Below, piece after piece: positions 50,577 through 61,705 of a DNA stretch of 64,000 nucleotides (its first letter is position 1; every line of letters starts with the position of its first letter). Position numbers and translations under genes: made by a program. The stretch comes from Cyanophora paradoxa (lineage: Eukaryota; Glaucocystophyceae; Cyanophorales; Cyanophoraceae): assembly GCA_004431415.1 (NCBI GenBank), contig QPMI01000132.1, forward strand, positions 1 to 64,000. Direction: 5' to 3'. The notes beneath the pieces are model-generated. The model searched no databases and was not told the DNA's origin. It was given only the letters and a program-made list of their open reading frames with translations.

Positions 50577-52475
50577 TCACGAGGACGGACTTGATCGACG
50601 GGTCGCCGCTCGGGGCGCCTGGGCCGGGCTTGCTGCCTGCCGAGGAGGAGCTCGCGGCACGCGCGGCCTCGTGCAGGGCTTGCTGCTGCGACTGAACCAG
50701 CAGATGCTGGAAGAATTCAGCCATGTGGGCAGCGCCCGGGTTCGGCGGCTCGGAGCGCGGCGGATCGCCTCCGGCGCGAACTTGGTTGAACCGGGGCCGG
50801 GGCCCGCGGTTCTGCTCAGGGCCATAGCCGCGGCCACGGCCGCTCTGGGCGTTGCCCTGGGCGGAGGGGCAATCCCGGCGCATGTGGTCCAGCGAGCCGC
50901 AGGTCCAGCAGCCTCGCTGCTCATCCTGCTCGCTCGTCTCCTTACCCTTCCCCAGCGGGCGCTGGTTCGGGCCGGAGGCCGGGCCACGGCCGGAGCCGCC
51001 GGCGTAGCCGCTGCGGGCGCCGCCGCGGAACCCGCCGCGGGCTTGGAAACCGCCCGGGGGTACGGCTCCTGGCGGTGTCCACCGCGGTGGGCGTAACCGC
51101 CGCGGTTCGGGCCGGGGTCCCCGCGCTCGTCGCGGTCGGGGCCCTCGTCCTCGCGGGTCGCGCGCTCGCGGCGCTTCAAGCCCGCCCGCTTCTCAGCGAT
51201 CCCCTTCACCCAGTCGGCGTACGGGATGCCGGGGAACGGGGCCGTGCCCCACGCGCAATTCCACGTAAAGTGGCAGCGGTCGAGGGCCGGCATCTCCACG
51301 TGCATGCACAGGGGGCATGGCGTCGTGGTGGTGCACGGGTACCCCAGGTTTTCCTCGTCCGGGTGCCGGCGGCTCGAGACGGGGGCGCCCGGCGGCGCCT
51401 TGGTGCCAGGGGCGGCGTGCACCGATTTCGTCGGGACGGCCTCGTCAGGCTCGTCCTCGTCATCGGCCGCCACGGCCATTTTGCGCACGCGGGGGCGCTT
51501 GGTCTCAGGCGCCTCGGGCGCGACCATGGCCTGGGGTGGCAGCACGGTACGGCAGCCGTGCGTCTCGCATGCCTGGAGGAATAGATCGTCCAGCTGGAGT
51601 GGCGACAGGGCGCCGTCCAGAGCGAGAATGCGCTGGTCCAGCGCAGTGAGGAACTCGCGCAGCGTGCGCTCGTTCAGCTTCGCGAACCCGGCCATCCGAA
51701 CATCAAGGTTCTGATATTCCGGGTCCTCGCTCGTCGCGCGGGCCTCAAGCGCAGTGCGCAGGCACTCGGCGTAGTACACGGCGAGGCGCTGGCCCGTCGG
51801 CAGCGTGTGCCGGACGAGAGGCAAGAACCAGTCGTGCCACGAGCGCGGATCCTCGCCCGTGTAGGGCTCAGTGAGGGCCCGGCGGGCCGCGTGCGGGCGC
51901 GCCTTGTGGATCCACGCCGTGATCGTATCAAGCAGCCCGGGGGCACGCAAGTACGCATCGCGAGTGGCCACGATTGAGGCCTCATCACGCGCGCAGCTCT
52001 GCTGCAGCGCGAGGATCATGGCGTCGTCGTCGGCAGAACGCAAGTTCGCCGGGACGAGCTCAAGGCGCCGCAGCGTAGCGCGGTCACGCTCCAGGCCAGC
52101 AATAGAGGCCTCATAGAGGTCGCGCTTACGCTCGATTACGGCGCGGAGGGCGCCGGGGCGGATGCGCCCGACGATCACTCCGGCAAGAGCCTCGGACTTA
52201 GTATACTCCTGGCCGCCGGCAGCGTCGGGGCCAAAGAGATACTTCGTCGGCTGCGCCGACTGATAGTTCCGGACGTCCTTGCGGAACCGGTCACCATCGG
52301 CGAGGCGGGGCTGGGCGGGCAAGAATCCGATCCGCGCGGGATCATCATCAGCCACAGCCGAGGCGCCGGGGGCGGCGTACTGCACAGCAAGTTCGGCCTT
52401 CGCAGGCTCAACATGCGCGAGCGCAGACAGCTGGCTCCGGACTTCAGAACTAAGGAGTTCCGAGGAGTTTGACAT
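50577..52475 (-). CDS. Gag of element 2
   Basis: The 632-codon frame starts MSNSSELLSSEV about 465 bases after the PBS. Residues 60-310 are a helical capsid-like region homologous to the element 3 gag (shared TGEDP-x-(S/T)W, VRHT, FRKDV/WRQQI-type positions). A Cys/His cluster (PCPLCMHVEM ... CHFTWNC) lies near residue 400. The frame then shifts: the RGG-rich stretch and the CCHC knuckle CWTCGSLDHMRRDC are read in the neighbouring frame (about 51060-50870, continuing as 50883-49951). So gag is either frameshifted by one base near 51070 or uses recoding. Gag builds particles and binds RNA. Confidence 0.85.
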   Translation of the reverse strand: MSNSSELLSSEVRSQLSALAHVEPAKAELAVQYAAPGASAVADDDPARIGFLPAQPRLADGDRFRKDVRNYQSAQPTKYLFGPDAAGGQEYTKSEALAGVIVGRIRPGALRAVIERKRDLYEASIAGLERDRATLRRLELVPANLRSADDDAMILALQQSCARDEASIVATRDAYLRAPGLLDTITAWIHKARPHAARRALTEPYTGEDPRSWHDWFLPLVRHTLPTGQRLAVYYAECLRTALEARATSEDPEYQNLDVRMAGFAKLNERTLREFLTALDQRILALDGALSPLQLDDLFLQACETHGCRTVLPPQAMVAPEAPETKRPRVRKMAVAADDEDEPDEAVPTKSVHAAPGTKAPPGAPVSSRRHPDEENLGYPCTTTTPCPLCMHVEMPALDRCHFTWNCAWGTAPFPGIPYADWVKGIAEKRAGLKRRERATREDEGPDRDERGDPGPNRGGYAHRGGHRQEPYPRAVSKPAAGSAAAPAAATPAAPAVARPPARTSARWGRVRRRASRMSSEAAGPAARWTTCAGIAPPPRATPRAAVAAAMALSRTAGPGPGSTKFAPEAIRRAPSRRTRALPTWLNSSSICWFSRSSKPCTRPRVPRAPPRQAASPAQAPRAATRRSSPSS

Positions 52476-52940
52476 GTTGTTCTCTTTGCAACGTAAAGCC
52501 GCAAGAACAAGATGCCGGGGAGAGCACTAGGCGCGGGATTTGATCTGCAGCTCGCTGCAGAATCCGGCGCGGGGATCTCGCGGTCACGCAAGAGCGCGAC
52601 TCAGGGACACTTAGGGAGCTGCTCGCGGCAGTCTCCGTGGCACGGTTGCTCGCAACCGGCGATGGGACAGGCAATGATGAGACTCTCGAGAGAGAGCTCG
52701 GCGCGTGCGCTTCGGTCTGGGGATGACCCGAAGCCCGCGATAGGCACTAGAGACGTTTCCGGTGCACTACCGTCCAACCGCAAGCGGTACAGGGCGGCGC
52801 ACTCAAACGCAAAGCAACCGTGGGGACGGCGCTCGCGCGGAAAGCAGGTCTCTGGCTCCAATAGACACTGGGCAAGGCGGCGCAGCGATGCGCGCTGCGC
52901 GGCGGGGCTGGGGAGAGCGATACGGACTCAGACCCTTGAA

Positions 52941-52965
52941 GGTTCGATTCCGGCAGAATGGCGCC
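52941..52965 (-). other. Element 2 primer-binding site
   Basis: On the sense strand GGCGCCATTCTGCCGGAATC directly follows the 5' LTR. The plus strand shows the tRNA 3'-end image, including the T-loop motif GGTTCGATTCC, so complementarity to the primer may extend into the T arm. It differs from the element 3 PBS by a 2-base indel and a few changes. Confidence 0.75.
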
Positions 52966-53248
52966 TGTCGCGTGCGAGATTAGTGTGTCTAATCGTGCGC
53001 GCGAGAAGCCCGTGCGGAGTGCAAGCTCGGCAGGGCGGGGTTTGGCGAGTGCTGCTGCTGTTAGCCACCGTGATGGTAGACTGAGGGTGTACCCGTCCAA
53101 CTACGGCGTACCCCGACACACGCATACAAATGACCGCGGCGCTCTAACTAGCCTAGGCGCCGTCGGCCTAGCAGCACGAAGGCTGCATACATCATCTAGA
53201 GCCCTAGCGGCTCACAATCGAGCATCCACTGTAAAGTCGGATGCGACA
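52966..53248 (-). repeat. Element 2 5' LTR
   Basis: Same 283 bp as 30037-30319; target duplication CGGCC follows at 53249-53253. The U3 part should hold the element promoter, but I do not see a clear TATA box. Confidence 0.95.
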
Positions 53249-54398
53249 CGGCCTTCATAATTTCGGCCATGCATATTGATCATGATTCATGATCATGACG
53301 TCGCGATCGATATCAGCCTGCATAAGTTTTAGTGCGATTGGATATCGATGCGCGCCGCGGTGCGGGGTTTGCAGCTTATTTTAATTTGGCACGTCGGAGC
53401 CGATCGTTCTTGTGTCTTGAGTCTCTCGACGCAAGCGAGATCTAGAGCTGCTAGATCTACAGCTGCCTGCAAAAAGTCGCCTCGGAGGAGGCCGCCGCTG
53501 TACACGCTGGGCACGGCGCTACGATCCGCTGGGTTACGTGATATCGCACCCGGTTGGACTCAGCAGACGCGCTCGTGAACTGCAGGACTGAAGGGGGTGG
53601 TTGGCTTTTGCATCGAGAGGTCGCTACAAACCGAGCAAGGAATGCTTCCAGCTCAAGGTCGCCGCGAGAACTTCGAGGTCGCCAATATCAGTAATGACAA
53701 ACGGCAGTATTTTCTCGAAAATTCCCTGGTACTTAAAGTACGGTTTCAGTCGCTTTGCTAGGAAAGTGGGATCCTTAGCGGCCTGTACCCCCCTAAGCGG
53801 CATGCTCCGGCCGGCCGGCGCCGTGCGCGCGCATACTCTACAGGCGCGGACGCACGTGCAGCCTGGCGCAGTACTAGTGAAATCGTCGGCACGCAATGCC
53901 TAGCTTAGGCATCTGCAGAGCCCCGGGGGCCGCACCGTGACACTGCGGCGGCTTCAGCATGGCAGATCTAGCTATACTAACAAGAACTAGCCTTCAAGGA
54001 TTGCGTGCATGTTCTCGATTAACCGCAGTACTAGTGCCAGCTGCAGGTTGGGGCATGGCCGCATGAGCACTCATGCGCGCCCGGCTCGCCCGCACTAGTA
54101 CTAGGGCGGATCTCTAGTACTAGTCACTGAGTACTAGTAGGCTTCTCAGCCTGGCAGCATGCTGGCGACCGGTGCACGAGCACCGCGCGCGCCGGCCCGG
54201 CGCTGCGGCCGGAAGTACGCGCGCCAGCCTTGGAGATTTTGAGAGATTAACTAGCCCCGCATGCATGTCCTCGATAACTAGCCCCGCATACATGTTCGTA
54301 ATCCGTTCAATAAATTATTAGTTACTTAGCAGGTGAACAGGTGAACTTCGAAATGCGCACGGCACCGCCGCCTCGCGGGAATCGCGGCGGGGCGGGGG
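53249..54398. other. Intergenic DNA continuous with 30036 before the element 2 insertion
   Basis: No coding evidence. Before the insertion this followed the 3' end of the AP2-like gene. Several ACTAGTACTAG-type palindromic runs occur at about 54096-54140. It lies between the convergent ends of the AP2-like gene and the minus-strand gene at 54399-58261. Confidence 0.5.
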
Positions 54399-57300
54399 CT
54401 AGTCGGCGAGCTGCCTGCGGAGAAGGGGCAGGCCGGGCTCCGAGCCGCTCTTCTTCAGCCGCCGCGCCCTCAGCTTCGCCGAGCGCGCCGCCGACTGCTG
54501 CACCTGCGCCCCGCCCCGCCTCGCCCCGCGTCGCGCGACGGCCGGGAGCGGGGAGGGGGCGCCGGGCGGCGCACGTCCTCGCGGGTGGGAGGCGGGCGGA
54601 AGACCGGCGCGAGCTTCAGGCGGAGGCCCTTCGCCATCTGCGCGCGCCCCGGCTCAGGGCGCGCGAGGGGCGGGGGTCTGGGCCGCCGGGGCGCGCGTTG
54701 CAGTTCCAAAGGGCGATGCGCGTGCGCGGGTTCTCCGGCGCGTGCAGCGCCGCCAGCGCCTTGTGCGCTGCGCCGGCCCGACGCCTCAGCGGGGCGGGGT
54801 GGGGGCGGGGGCGGGGCCGGGGGGCGGGGCGGGCCGCGGGTGAAGTAGTCGAGGGCCTGGAGGATGCGGCCCTGCATGAGCTCGCAGGCGCCGACGTTGT
54901 TCAGCAGCGCCGCCGTCTGCACGTGCCGCCCCCCGTGCACCTCCTCCCGGATCTGCAGCGCCTGCGAGCGGGAGGAAGGGGGGCGCTCAGCCGGAGGGGC
55001 GGCGGGGCGGGGCCGGGGCCGGGGCGGGGCGGGCCTGCTCGAACTCGACGGCGGCGTCCTCGAAGAGGCCCTTGTGGAAGGCGACGGAGCCCATCATCGC
55101 GAACCTGGCCCCGCGTCGCCCGCCTCGCCGGGGCGCGGGGCGGGCCGGGGCGGGCGGACGTGGTGGCGAGCTGGGCGTCGCGGCGCCAGTCGGGGGAGGA
55201 CTTGACGCCCACCAGGCGCGCCACCTGCCAGAGGGTCACACGCCGCGGGTCCGGGGCCGGGGCCGGGCGGGGCCGGGGCCGGGCCTGGAGGGCCTCGTAG
55301 GCGGCGTCGAACTGGTCGGCGGCCGTGTGCGCCGCCGCCTGCGCCTGCAGCAGGTACACCTGCGCCGCCAGCGGCAGCGCGCTCTGCCCCGGCCCCGCCT
55401 CACGCGAGGGCGGCGCGGGGGGTAGGGAGGGGCGGCACGGTGAGCGAGGGGACGTCGGGGGCGCCGCCGCGGGAGAGGGGGCCGCGGCGGAGGAAGGACT
55501 TGAGGATGGCCTCGGGGGGCGCCCGCCGCGCCCCGCCGGCCCGCAGCAGCCGCGCCTCCCACTCCTCCCGCGCCCGCCCCAGCACCTCCACCGCCGCCTG
55601 CCGCCGCTCGGCCGGCGCAGAGGGGGCGGGGGGGCCGGGGGGCGCACGAGGGGCTGGCCGGAGTGGAGGAGCTCGGAGGAGGCGTGGAGGGCGTTCTCGA
55701 CGCGGGCGGAGGGGGCCGGCGGGGCGGCGAGGACCTCCTCGATCAGCCGCGGCACCGCCACGTCCCGCGTCGCCCCGTCCGGGCACCGCTGCCCCCGCCC
55801 CGCCGTCACGCCCCGGCGGGGAGAGGGCAGGGCAAGGGGCGGCGCGGGCGCCTTGGCGACGTTCGCCCACTTGACGTGCCAGTACTCCTCCTCCAGGGGG
55901 GGCGGCCCGTCCCACCCCTCCCCCTCCTCGTCCACTGGCCCCGGGCCCCTCAGCCGCGCGGGGAGGGGCCGCTGGGAGCAGGGCCGCACGGCGGGCGTGC
56001 TTGGGTGGCAGGCGCCACTCGACGAAGGTGTGCCGCTTGTACGGCGTCTGGAGGTACCCGAAGAAGTCGTACAGCTGGCGGTGCCGCGTCAGGAAGGAGG
56101 GGGGGGGAGAAGGGCGGGGCGCGCGCCTTGTCGAAGAGGGTGTCGTCGGCGGGGGCGGCGCCGTCGGGCCCGGGCTCCCGCCGGAACATGAGCAGCGCCA
56201 GCCGGCACAGGGCCTGCGCGCCCCGCCGGCCCCGCCCCGCTCGCAGGAGGGCGGGGGTCGGGCGCGCGGGGCGGGGCCCCGGCGGGTGCGCGCCTCCCTG
56301 AACTCGGCGGCGTCGATGTTCACGTCGTCGTTGTCGTTCGCTGCCGCGGGGCGTCGGGAACGGGGGCGAGGGGCGCGGGCCGGGCCGCACTGCTCCGAAA
56401 GATGCGGGTGAGCTCGGAGAGGGTCGCGAAGGTGGGGAAGATCCTGCCCCCGGCCCCCGCTCGAGCCGCCCGGGGCGCCCGGGGAGGGGCGGGGCGGGCG
56501 CGCCCGAACTGGCGCGTGAAGGTGATGAAGAGGTCGAGGTTCAGCTGCCGCTTGATCTTGCCCCCGGCCGCCTCCTGCGCCTTCTTGCTGTTCCGCTTGT
56601 CCTGCCCGCCCCGCCCCTCGCCACGCGAACGAGCGAGGGGACGGTGGAGGGGGGACGGGGCAGCGCGAGGGGCGCTGGAGTAGTCGGGGCGGGGGCCGGG
56701 GGGGCGGGCCTGCATGGCGTAGTGGACGAATAGGCGCTGGACGTGCTCCGCCGCGTGCCGCAGCAGGCCCTCCACCTGCCCCGGCCCTCAGCGGCCTGCC
56801 GCGCCGCGGGGCGGGGCGGGGGGTGGCGGGCCTTGGGGTCGCGCATCTGCTCCTTGATGGGGTCGAGCGCCTTCTCCCGCTTGCCCCAGCGCAGCACGTG
56901 GCCCTCCACCACACGCTCCACCGCCTCCTCCACCGTCTCCGGCCCCGCGCCCCCCGCCCCCGCCCCCGCCGCCCCCGGGGCCCCGCCCCCCGCGCCGGCC
57001 GCCTCCGCCTCCTCCGGCCACGCCCCCGCCGCCTCGGGCCCCGCCGCCTGCTCGCCCCCTCGGGGGCCGCCTCGGCGCCCGCCCTCTCCCCCGCCTCGTC
57101 CGGGCGCCGGCCTCTGCCTCTGCCTCGGCGTCGGCGTCGGCGTCGTCGCCGGGCTCGGGGTCGGTGAGGATGGCGGTGCGGGCCGTGGGCGCCCCCGCCC
57201 GCTCCGCGCCGTCGCCAGCGGGCGGGCCGGCAGCCGCCCCCGCTTGAGCAGCGCCAGCGCCACGAGGGCGACCTGGAACTGGCGGAAGTCGAGGCCGTCG

Positions 57301-58261
57301 TCCGCCGCTGCGGCGTGTGAGGCGGCGGGGGCGGGGCCGGCGGGCAGCGACGCCGGGGCGCACCGCCGACGAGCTTGAGGAGCTTGCGGAAGAAGATGTC
57401 GATGCCGACCTGCCCGCCCCGCCCGCCTCGCCGGGCGCCCCCCGGCGGCCGAGGCGGGGGGGCGCGGGGGCGGGCCTGGGGCAGGGCGGAGTCGTACAGT
57501 TGGCAGTCGCGGAGCATGCGGGTGAAGCCGGGCATCGGCATGCTCGTGAAGCGGCCCTGCGCCCCCGTCAGGCCCCCGCGCACCCCGGGCCTCGGGGCGC
57601 CCGGCGGGGCCGGGCCTTCTGGGCGGAGGCGCAGTAGTAGGCGAAGACGAGGGCGAGCTCGTCGCCCCGCTCGAGCCGCTCCAGCGCCCCCAGCCGCCCC
57701 CGCGCCTCCTCCACCAGCTCCCCTGCCCCCGCCCCCTCAGCACCCCGCCCGCCCCCCGCCGGCCCTCGCGCGGGCGGGGGCGGCACCGGTGAGCGTCGGG
57801 CCCTCGGAGGCCGGCCTGGGCGGGGCGCGGTGCGCGGCGATGACGGCGAGGCCGGCCCCCTGGAAGTGCACCTTGGCGTTGCCCAGGATGCTCGCCCGCC
57901 GCGGCCCCTCGCCCCCCGGCCCCTCCAGCCCGCCCGACGGCAGCGCGATCGACGCCGGCGCCGTCGCGCTTGCCCGCAGGTTCAGCGGCTGACTGGCCTC
58001 GCCTATCGCGGAGGCCCGCCGGCTGTTCCGCCTTATCCACGTCGCTGCCGCAGGCTTAGCTAACCGGGCGCCCCGCGCGCGCGGCGTCGTACCGGCGTTC
58101 CCGGCGGCCTGCTGGAGGTTGGGGGTGCTCTGGATGGTGGGGTGGGGCCCCAGCGCGCTGCCCCGCCGGCTCGTCCTCCCGCGCGTCGGCGAAGTCGAAG
58201 ACGGCAGCGACGCGGTGCTCGCGAGCTGCGAGGGCGCCCTGTCCTCGCCCTCGCCCTCCAT
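54399..58261 (-). CDS. p25-alpha/TPPP-like plus TPR-repeat protein
   Basis: Start ATG at 58261 (MEGEGEDRAPSQLA), stop TAG at 54401-54399. Phased exons: 58261-57787, 57722-57616, 57556-57476, 57409-57364, from 57307, and the last 54503-54399; middle exons are not all fixed. Exons 2-5 carry a p25-alpha-like core: FAYYC, MPGFTRMLRDCQLYD, VGIDIFFRKLLKLVG, GLDFRQFQVALVALALLK. In tubulin polymerization promoting proteins this fold binds microtubules. Later exons contain further helical pieces (LDLFITFTRQFG, EEYWHVKWANVAK). The C-terminus has TPR-like units (MMGSVAFHKGLFEDAAVEFE; LLNNVGACELMQGRILQALD), usually protein-binding. Two phased introns have GC donors. A cytoskeletal role is an inference. 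Confidence 0.6.
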
Positions 58262-58782
58262 CGCCCCGCGCGCGCCTCGAGCGCGCCTGTGGCCCGCTTG
58301 GCTGGCTCGCCTAGCTTGTAGGCTGGCCTAGCTCGACCCCAAACGTTCCCTTGCCATTCCAGGCCCCCGCGGGTCTCTGGGCCTCGCAGAGCTGATCAGA
58401 AGATTCTGCAGGGCTAGGATAGTGGCCCGGTAACTGCTCAGTGTCTTGCTGGAAGCGGTTCGCCGAGTCGCGGCATAAGGGCTCTGCGGCTGCTATAAGT
58501 GACGTCTCAAAAGACGGTTGCTACCACCAGAATGGCTGCTGCTGCGCTGCGCTCTCTTTTCCTTGCTGAGCCACTTCGAAACCCGAGCGAGCCCATTTCG
58601 TGCGGCAAGGGTACAGGCGCTCTGGTTGCGTGGACGGTGTTAGCCGGCTTCTCGGATCGTTGAAAACGCCCCAATACGTACAAGCAAGGCGGCCGCATTC
58701 ATAGGAGCGCAGCTGCGGGCCCGAGCGGCCCAACAGCGGCCACTGCGCCAGAGCGGTAACCGCCACCGCGAGGCAAGCTGCA
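58262..58782. promoter_or_regulatory. Shared divergent promoter region
   Basis: 521 bp separate the start codons of two divergently transcribed genes. A TATA-like CTATAAG lies near 58492. No coding or repeat is seen. Being the only non-coding DNA between the starts, it must contain both promoters. Confidence 0.5.
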
Positions 58783-61666
58783 ATGGAGGCCGGCGCGACG
58801 CTGCAGCTAGCCTCGGTTCTGGCGAGCCAGCAGAGCGCGCTCGCCGTGCTCCAGCAGAACGCGCTCGCCCAGGTCCAGGCAGCGCTAGAGCACGCCCGAG
58901 CGCTCGGCAGCTTGCAGCCGGGCGACGATCCGCCGCCGCCGTCGCATGCAGAGGAGTACTACATAGAGGAGGAGGAGGAAGAAGAGGAGGAGGAGCTGCC
59001 TCGCCAGCGGGCGCCGACGCAGGCGCGACGGGTCGCCCGGCACAGCCCGGTGTGCCTGGCGGCGACGCCGCCGTGCACGCTGCCGGACACAGTGCCGACC
59101 TCGTGGGATGAAGCCTGCGGGCTCCTGGAAGCGTTCGCGAGCGCCCGGGGGTTCCTCCCGGGCGACCCTCCCCCCGAAGGGTGCGCACCGCCGCTGGCCC
59201 CGCGCGCGAGCGAGGCCGACCGGCGACGCGCAGGGCGCCGCCGGTGGAATACGAGCACTCGGCGCTGGCTGATCGAATATACGCATCCGAGGAGATCGAG
59301 TCGGCGCTGGCGGCGTTCGTCGCGGACCAGCGGCGGCGGCGGGCGGCCTACATGCTCCCGCGGCCTCTCGCGCAGCGGCTTGAGCAGATCCCAAACTGGA
59401 GGCGCGCCCCCGCCGCCCCGCGCTGTCTCCCGCCCCCGCCTCGCCCCGCCCCAACGGTGCGCGGGTGCAGCTGGGAGGCGAGGGCCGGGGTGGCGCCGCC
59501 GCCCCCGCCGGCCTGGGTGGAGGAGTGCGAGGCGGACTGGTCCGAATGGGACCGCCAGTTCAGGCGCGCCCCGGCCCCGCCCCGCCGCCGCCCCGCCCCG
59601 CCGCCGCCCCGCCTCGCCCCGCACGCCCGAGCCGCCTTCCCGCCCCGCAGCCTGCTGGAGGCGTACGTCTCGCGACTGGGCACCTTCCCCAAGCTGTGCG
59701 CCGGCCTCCCCGGCCCCCGGGGCGGAACGGGGCGAGGCCGACGGGGCGGGGCGGGGCGGGGCGCAGGAAGAAGGCGAGGCAGGAGGAGCTGAGGGCGCAG
59801 CCGGAGCTGGCGGAGAGCCGGGCGCACGCCTTCGCGGAGGCGCAGAAGGAGGCGCAGCGCGAGGGGCGCCTCCCGCAGCCCCTCTGCGACGCCCTCGAGC
59901 GCCTCCCCGGCTGGAGGCGCGCCCCCCCGCACCCCGCCCCGCCCCGCCCCGCCCTCAGCTGGCGAGCGGCGGGGGCAGCTGGCCGGTGGTGGCGTGGGGG
60001 CAGTGGAAGAACCAGGCCGCCGCGCTGCGCTCCTGGATCGAGCGCGAGGGGCGCATGCCCTCCAGGCCCGCCCTCCCCCCCGCCCAGCCCCGCCCTGGCC
60101 TCGCCCGGCGCGCCCGCTGAAACGAGGCGCGACGCAGGAGCAAGCACAGCGACGCGCAGGAGAACAAGTGGGCCGAGTTCGTGAAGAACGCGCAGGTACC
60201 CCCCTTTGATCCTCCGCCCGCCCCCCGCCCCGCCCCGGGCGACGCGGGGGGCGGGCAGTACAAGTACAAGAAGGGGCAGCTGGACGGGAAGAAGGTGGCG
60301 GCCCTGGAGGCGATCCCGGGCTGGTCGTGGACGCCCCGCCGCACCATCGGCTACATCCGCGACGACGAGGCGCGCCCCCGCCCGCCCCGCCCCCCGCCCC
60401 GCCCCTGAGCGCGCGCGGGGGCCCGCAGTTCATGGAGCGGCTGGCCGAGATCGCGCGGCTGCTGGAGACCGAGAACCGGTACCCCTCCCACAAGGACCAG
60501 CGCGCCCTCGCCATCTGGCTCTACGACCGCAAGTCGGAGTACCGAAGGCGCGGCGGGGGCGCAGCGGGGGCGGGGGCGCAGGCCTGAGGGTGCGGGGGCA
60601 GGGGCGAGCTCTCGGAGGAGCGAATACGGGCGCTGGAGGCGCTGCCGGGGTGGAGCTGGGGGGTGCCGCGCCCCCCCAAGGCCCCCTCGCCGGAGGAGTT
60701 CCTCGAGAAGGCCGCGGAGGTCGCCGCCTGGGTCCTCGAGCGCGGCGAGCCGCACGCCCCGCCCCGCCGCAACGACAAGGGCGGCATCTGGGTCATCACC
60801 GCCCGCTCCCTCTACGCCTCCGGTGCCCGCCCCGCGCCCCCGGCGCGCGAGCGGCGCCGACGCGGCGGGGCGGCGCGGGGCGCAGGGCAGCTGACGGCGG
60901 AGATGGTGGAGGCGGCGGAGCGCATCCCGGGCTGGAGCTGGCGCCCCGAGCGCGCGCACGGCTCTGGCCGGCGCGCCGCCGCCGAGTCGCCGGCCGCGGG
61001 GGCCTCCTCGGGCGACGAGGCGCTGGCCGGGGCGCCGGCGGCCAAGCGGCGGCGGGGGGTGCGGGGCCGGGGCCCCTGCCGGGCGTCTCGGCCTCGTCGC
61101 AGCGCTCGGCCTTCACCGCCTCCTTCTATTCGTTCCTCACGGGGGAGGCCATCCCGGGGCTCGGGCCCCGCGACCCCCTCCGCGGCCTCTCGCCCCCGCC
61201 CTCCCCGCGCCCCGACCCGGGCCCCGGCCAGGACCCCCACGAGCCCGACCCCGGCCCCCGCCGCCCCTCCTCGCCCGCCCCAGCGCCGCCCTGCCACCCC
61301 CACCCCGCCCCGCCCCGCCCCCGCCGCCCCGGCTGCCGCCGCGGGCCGCGCGGCTGGCGGCGCCGCCCTCCGACGACGACTTCGACTCGGAGCTCATCGC
61401 CGCCGCGGAGGCCGGCGCGGCTAGCGAAGCGGCGGCGGCGGCGGCGGCGGCGGCGGGCGGCGGGGGCGCGGGGGCAGGGAGGAGGGGCACCCCCCGGGCT
61501 CCGCGTGGGCCCGCCGAGCGCGGCGGGGGCGAGCGGGCCGGCGGCGTCGCCGGTGCCGTCGCCGGGGCCGGAGGGGAGCGGGGCGCAGCAGCTGGCGGCG
61601 GCGCTGGCGGTCGTCCAGCAGCTGGACCTGCAGGCCCAGCTCGCCCTCGCCGCCGTCCACGCCCAG

Positions 61667-61705
<39 letters not shown>

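Larger units (their letters stand above)
30037..53248 (-). mobile_element. Element 2: 23.2-kb Ty3/gypsy-type LTR retrotransposon with two nested insertions
   Basis: Bounded by LTRs at 30037-30319 and 52966-53248 (283 bp each, no difference found by reading) and flanked by a 5-bp target duplication CGGCC (30032-30036 and 53249-53253). Reading on the minus strand: LTR, primer-binding site, gag, accessory region, protease, RT-RNase H, linker, integrase, 3' noncoding region, polypurine tract, LTR. It contains element 3 (33596-39230) and a TRIM (48516-49118). Without them and their target duplications it would be about 17.0 kb, very long for this group. Identical LTRs imply recent insertion, yet several coding frames are interrupted. 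Confidence 0.95.

Noticed and set aside
52931-52965. tRNA 3' half gene with GGTTCGATTCC
   Set aside because: It is the primer-binding site directly after the element 2 LTR; the T-stem 5' strand does not pair and no 5' half is present.
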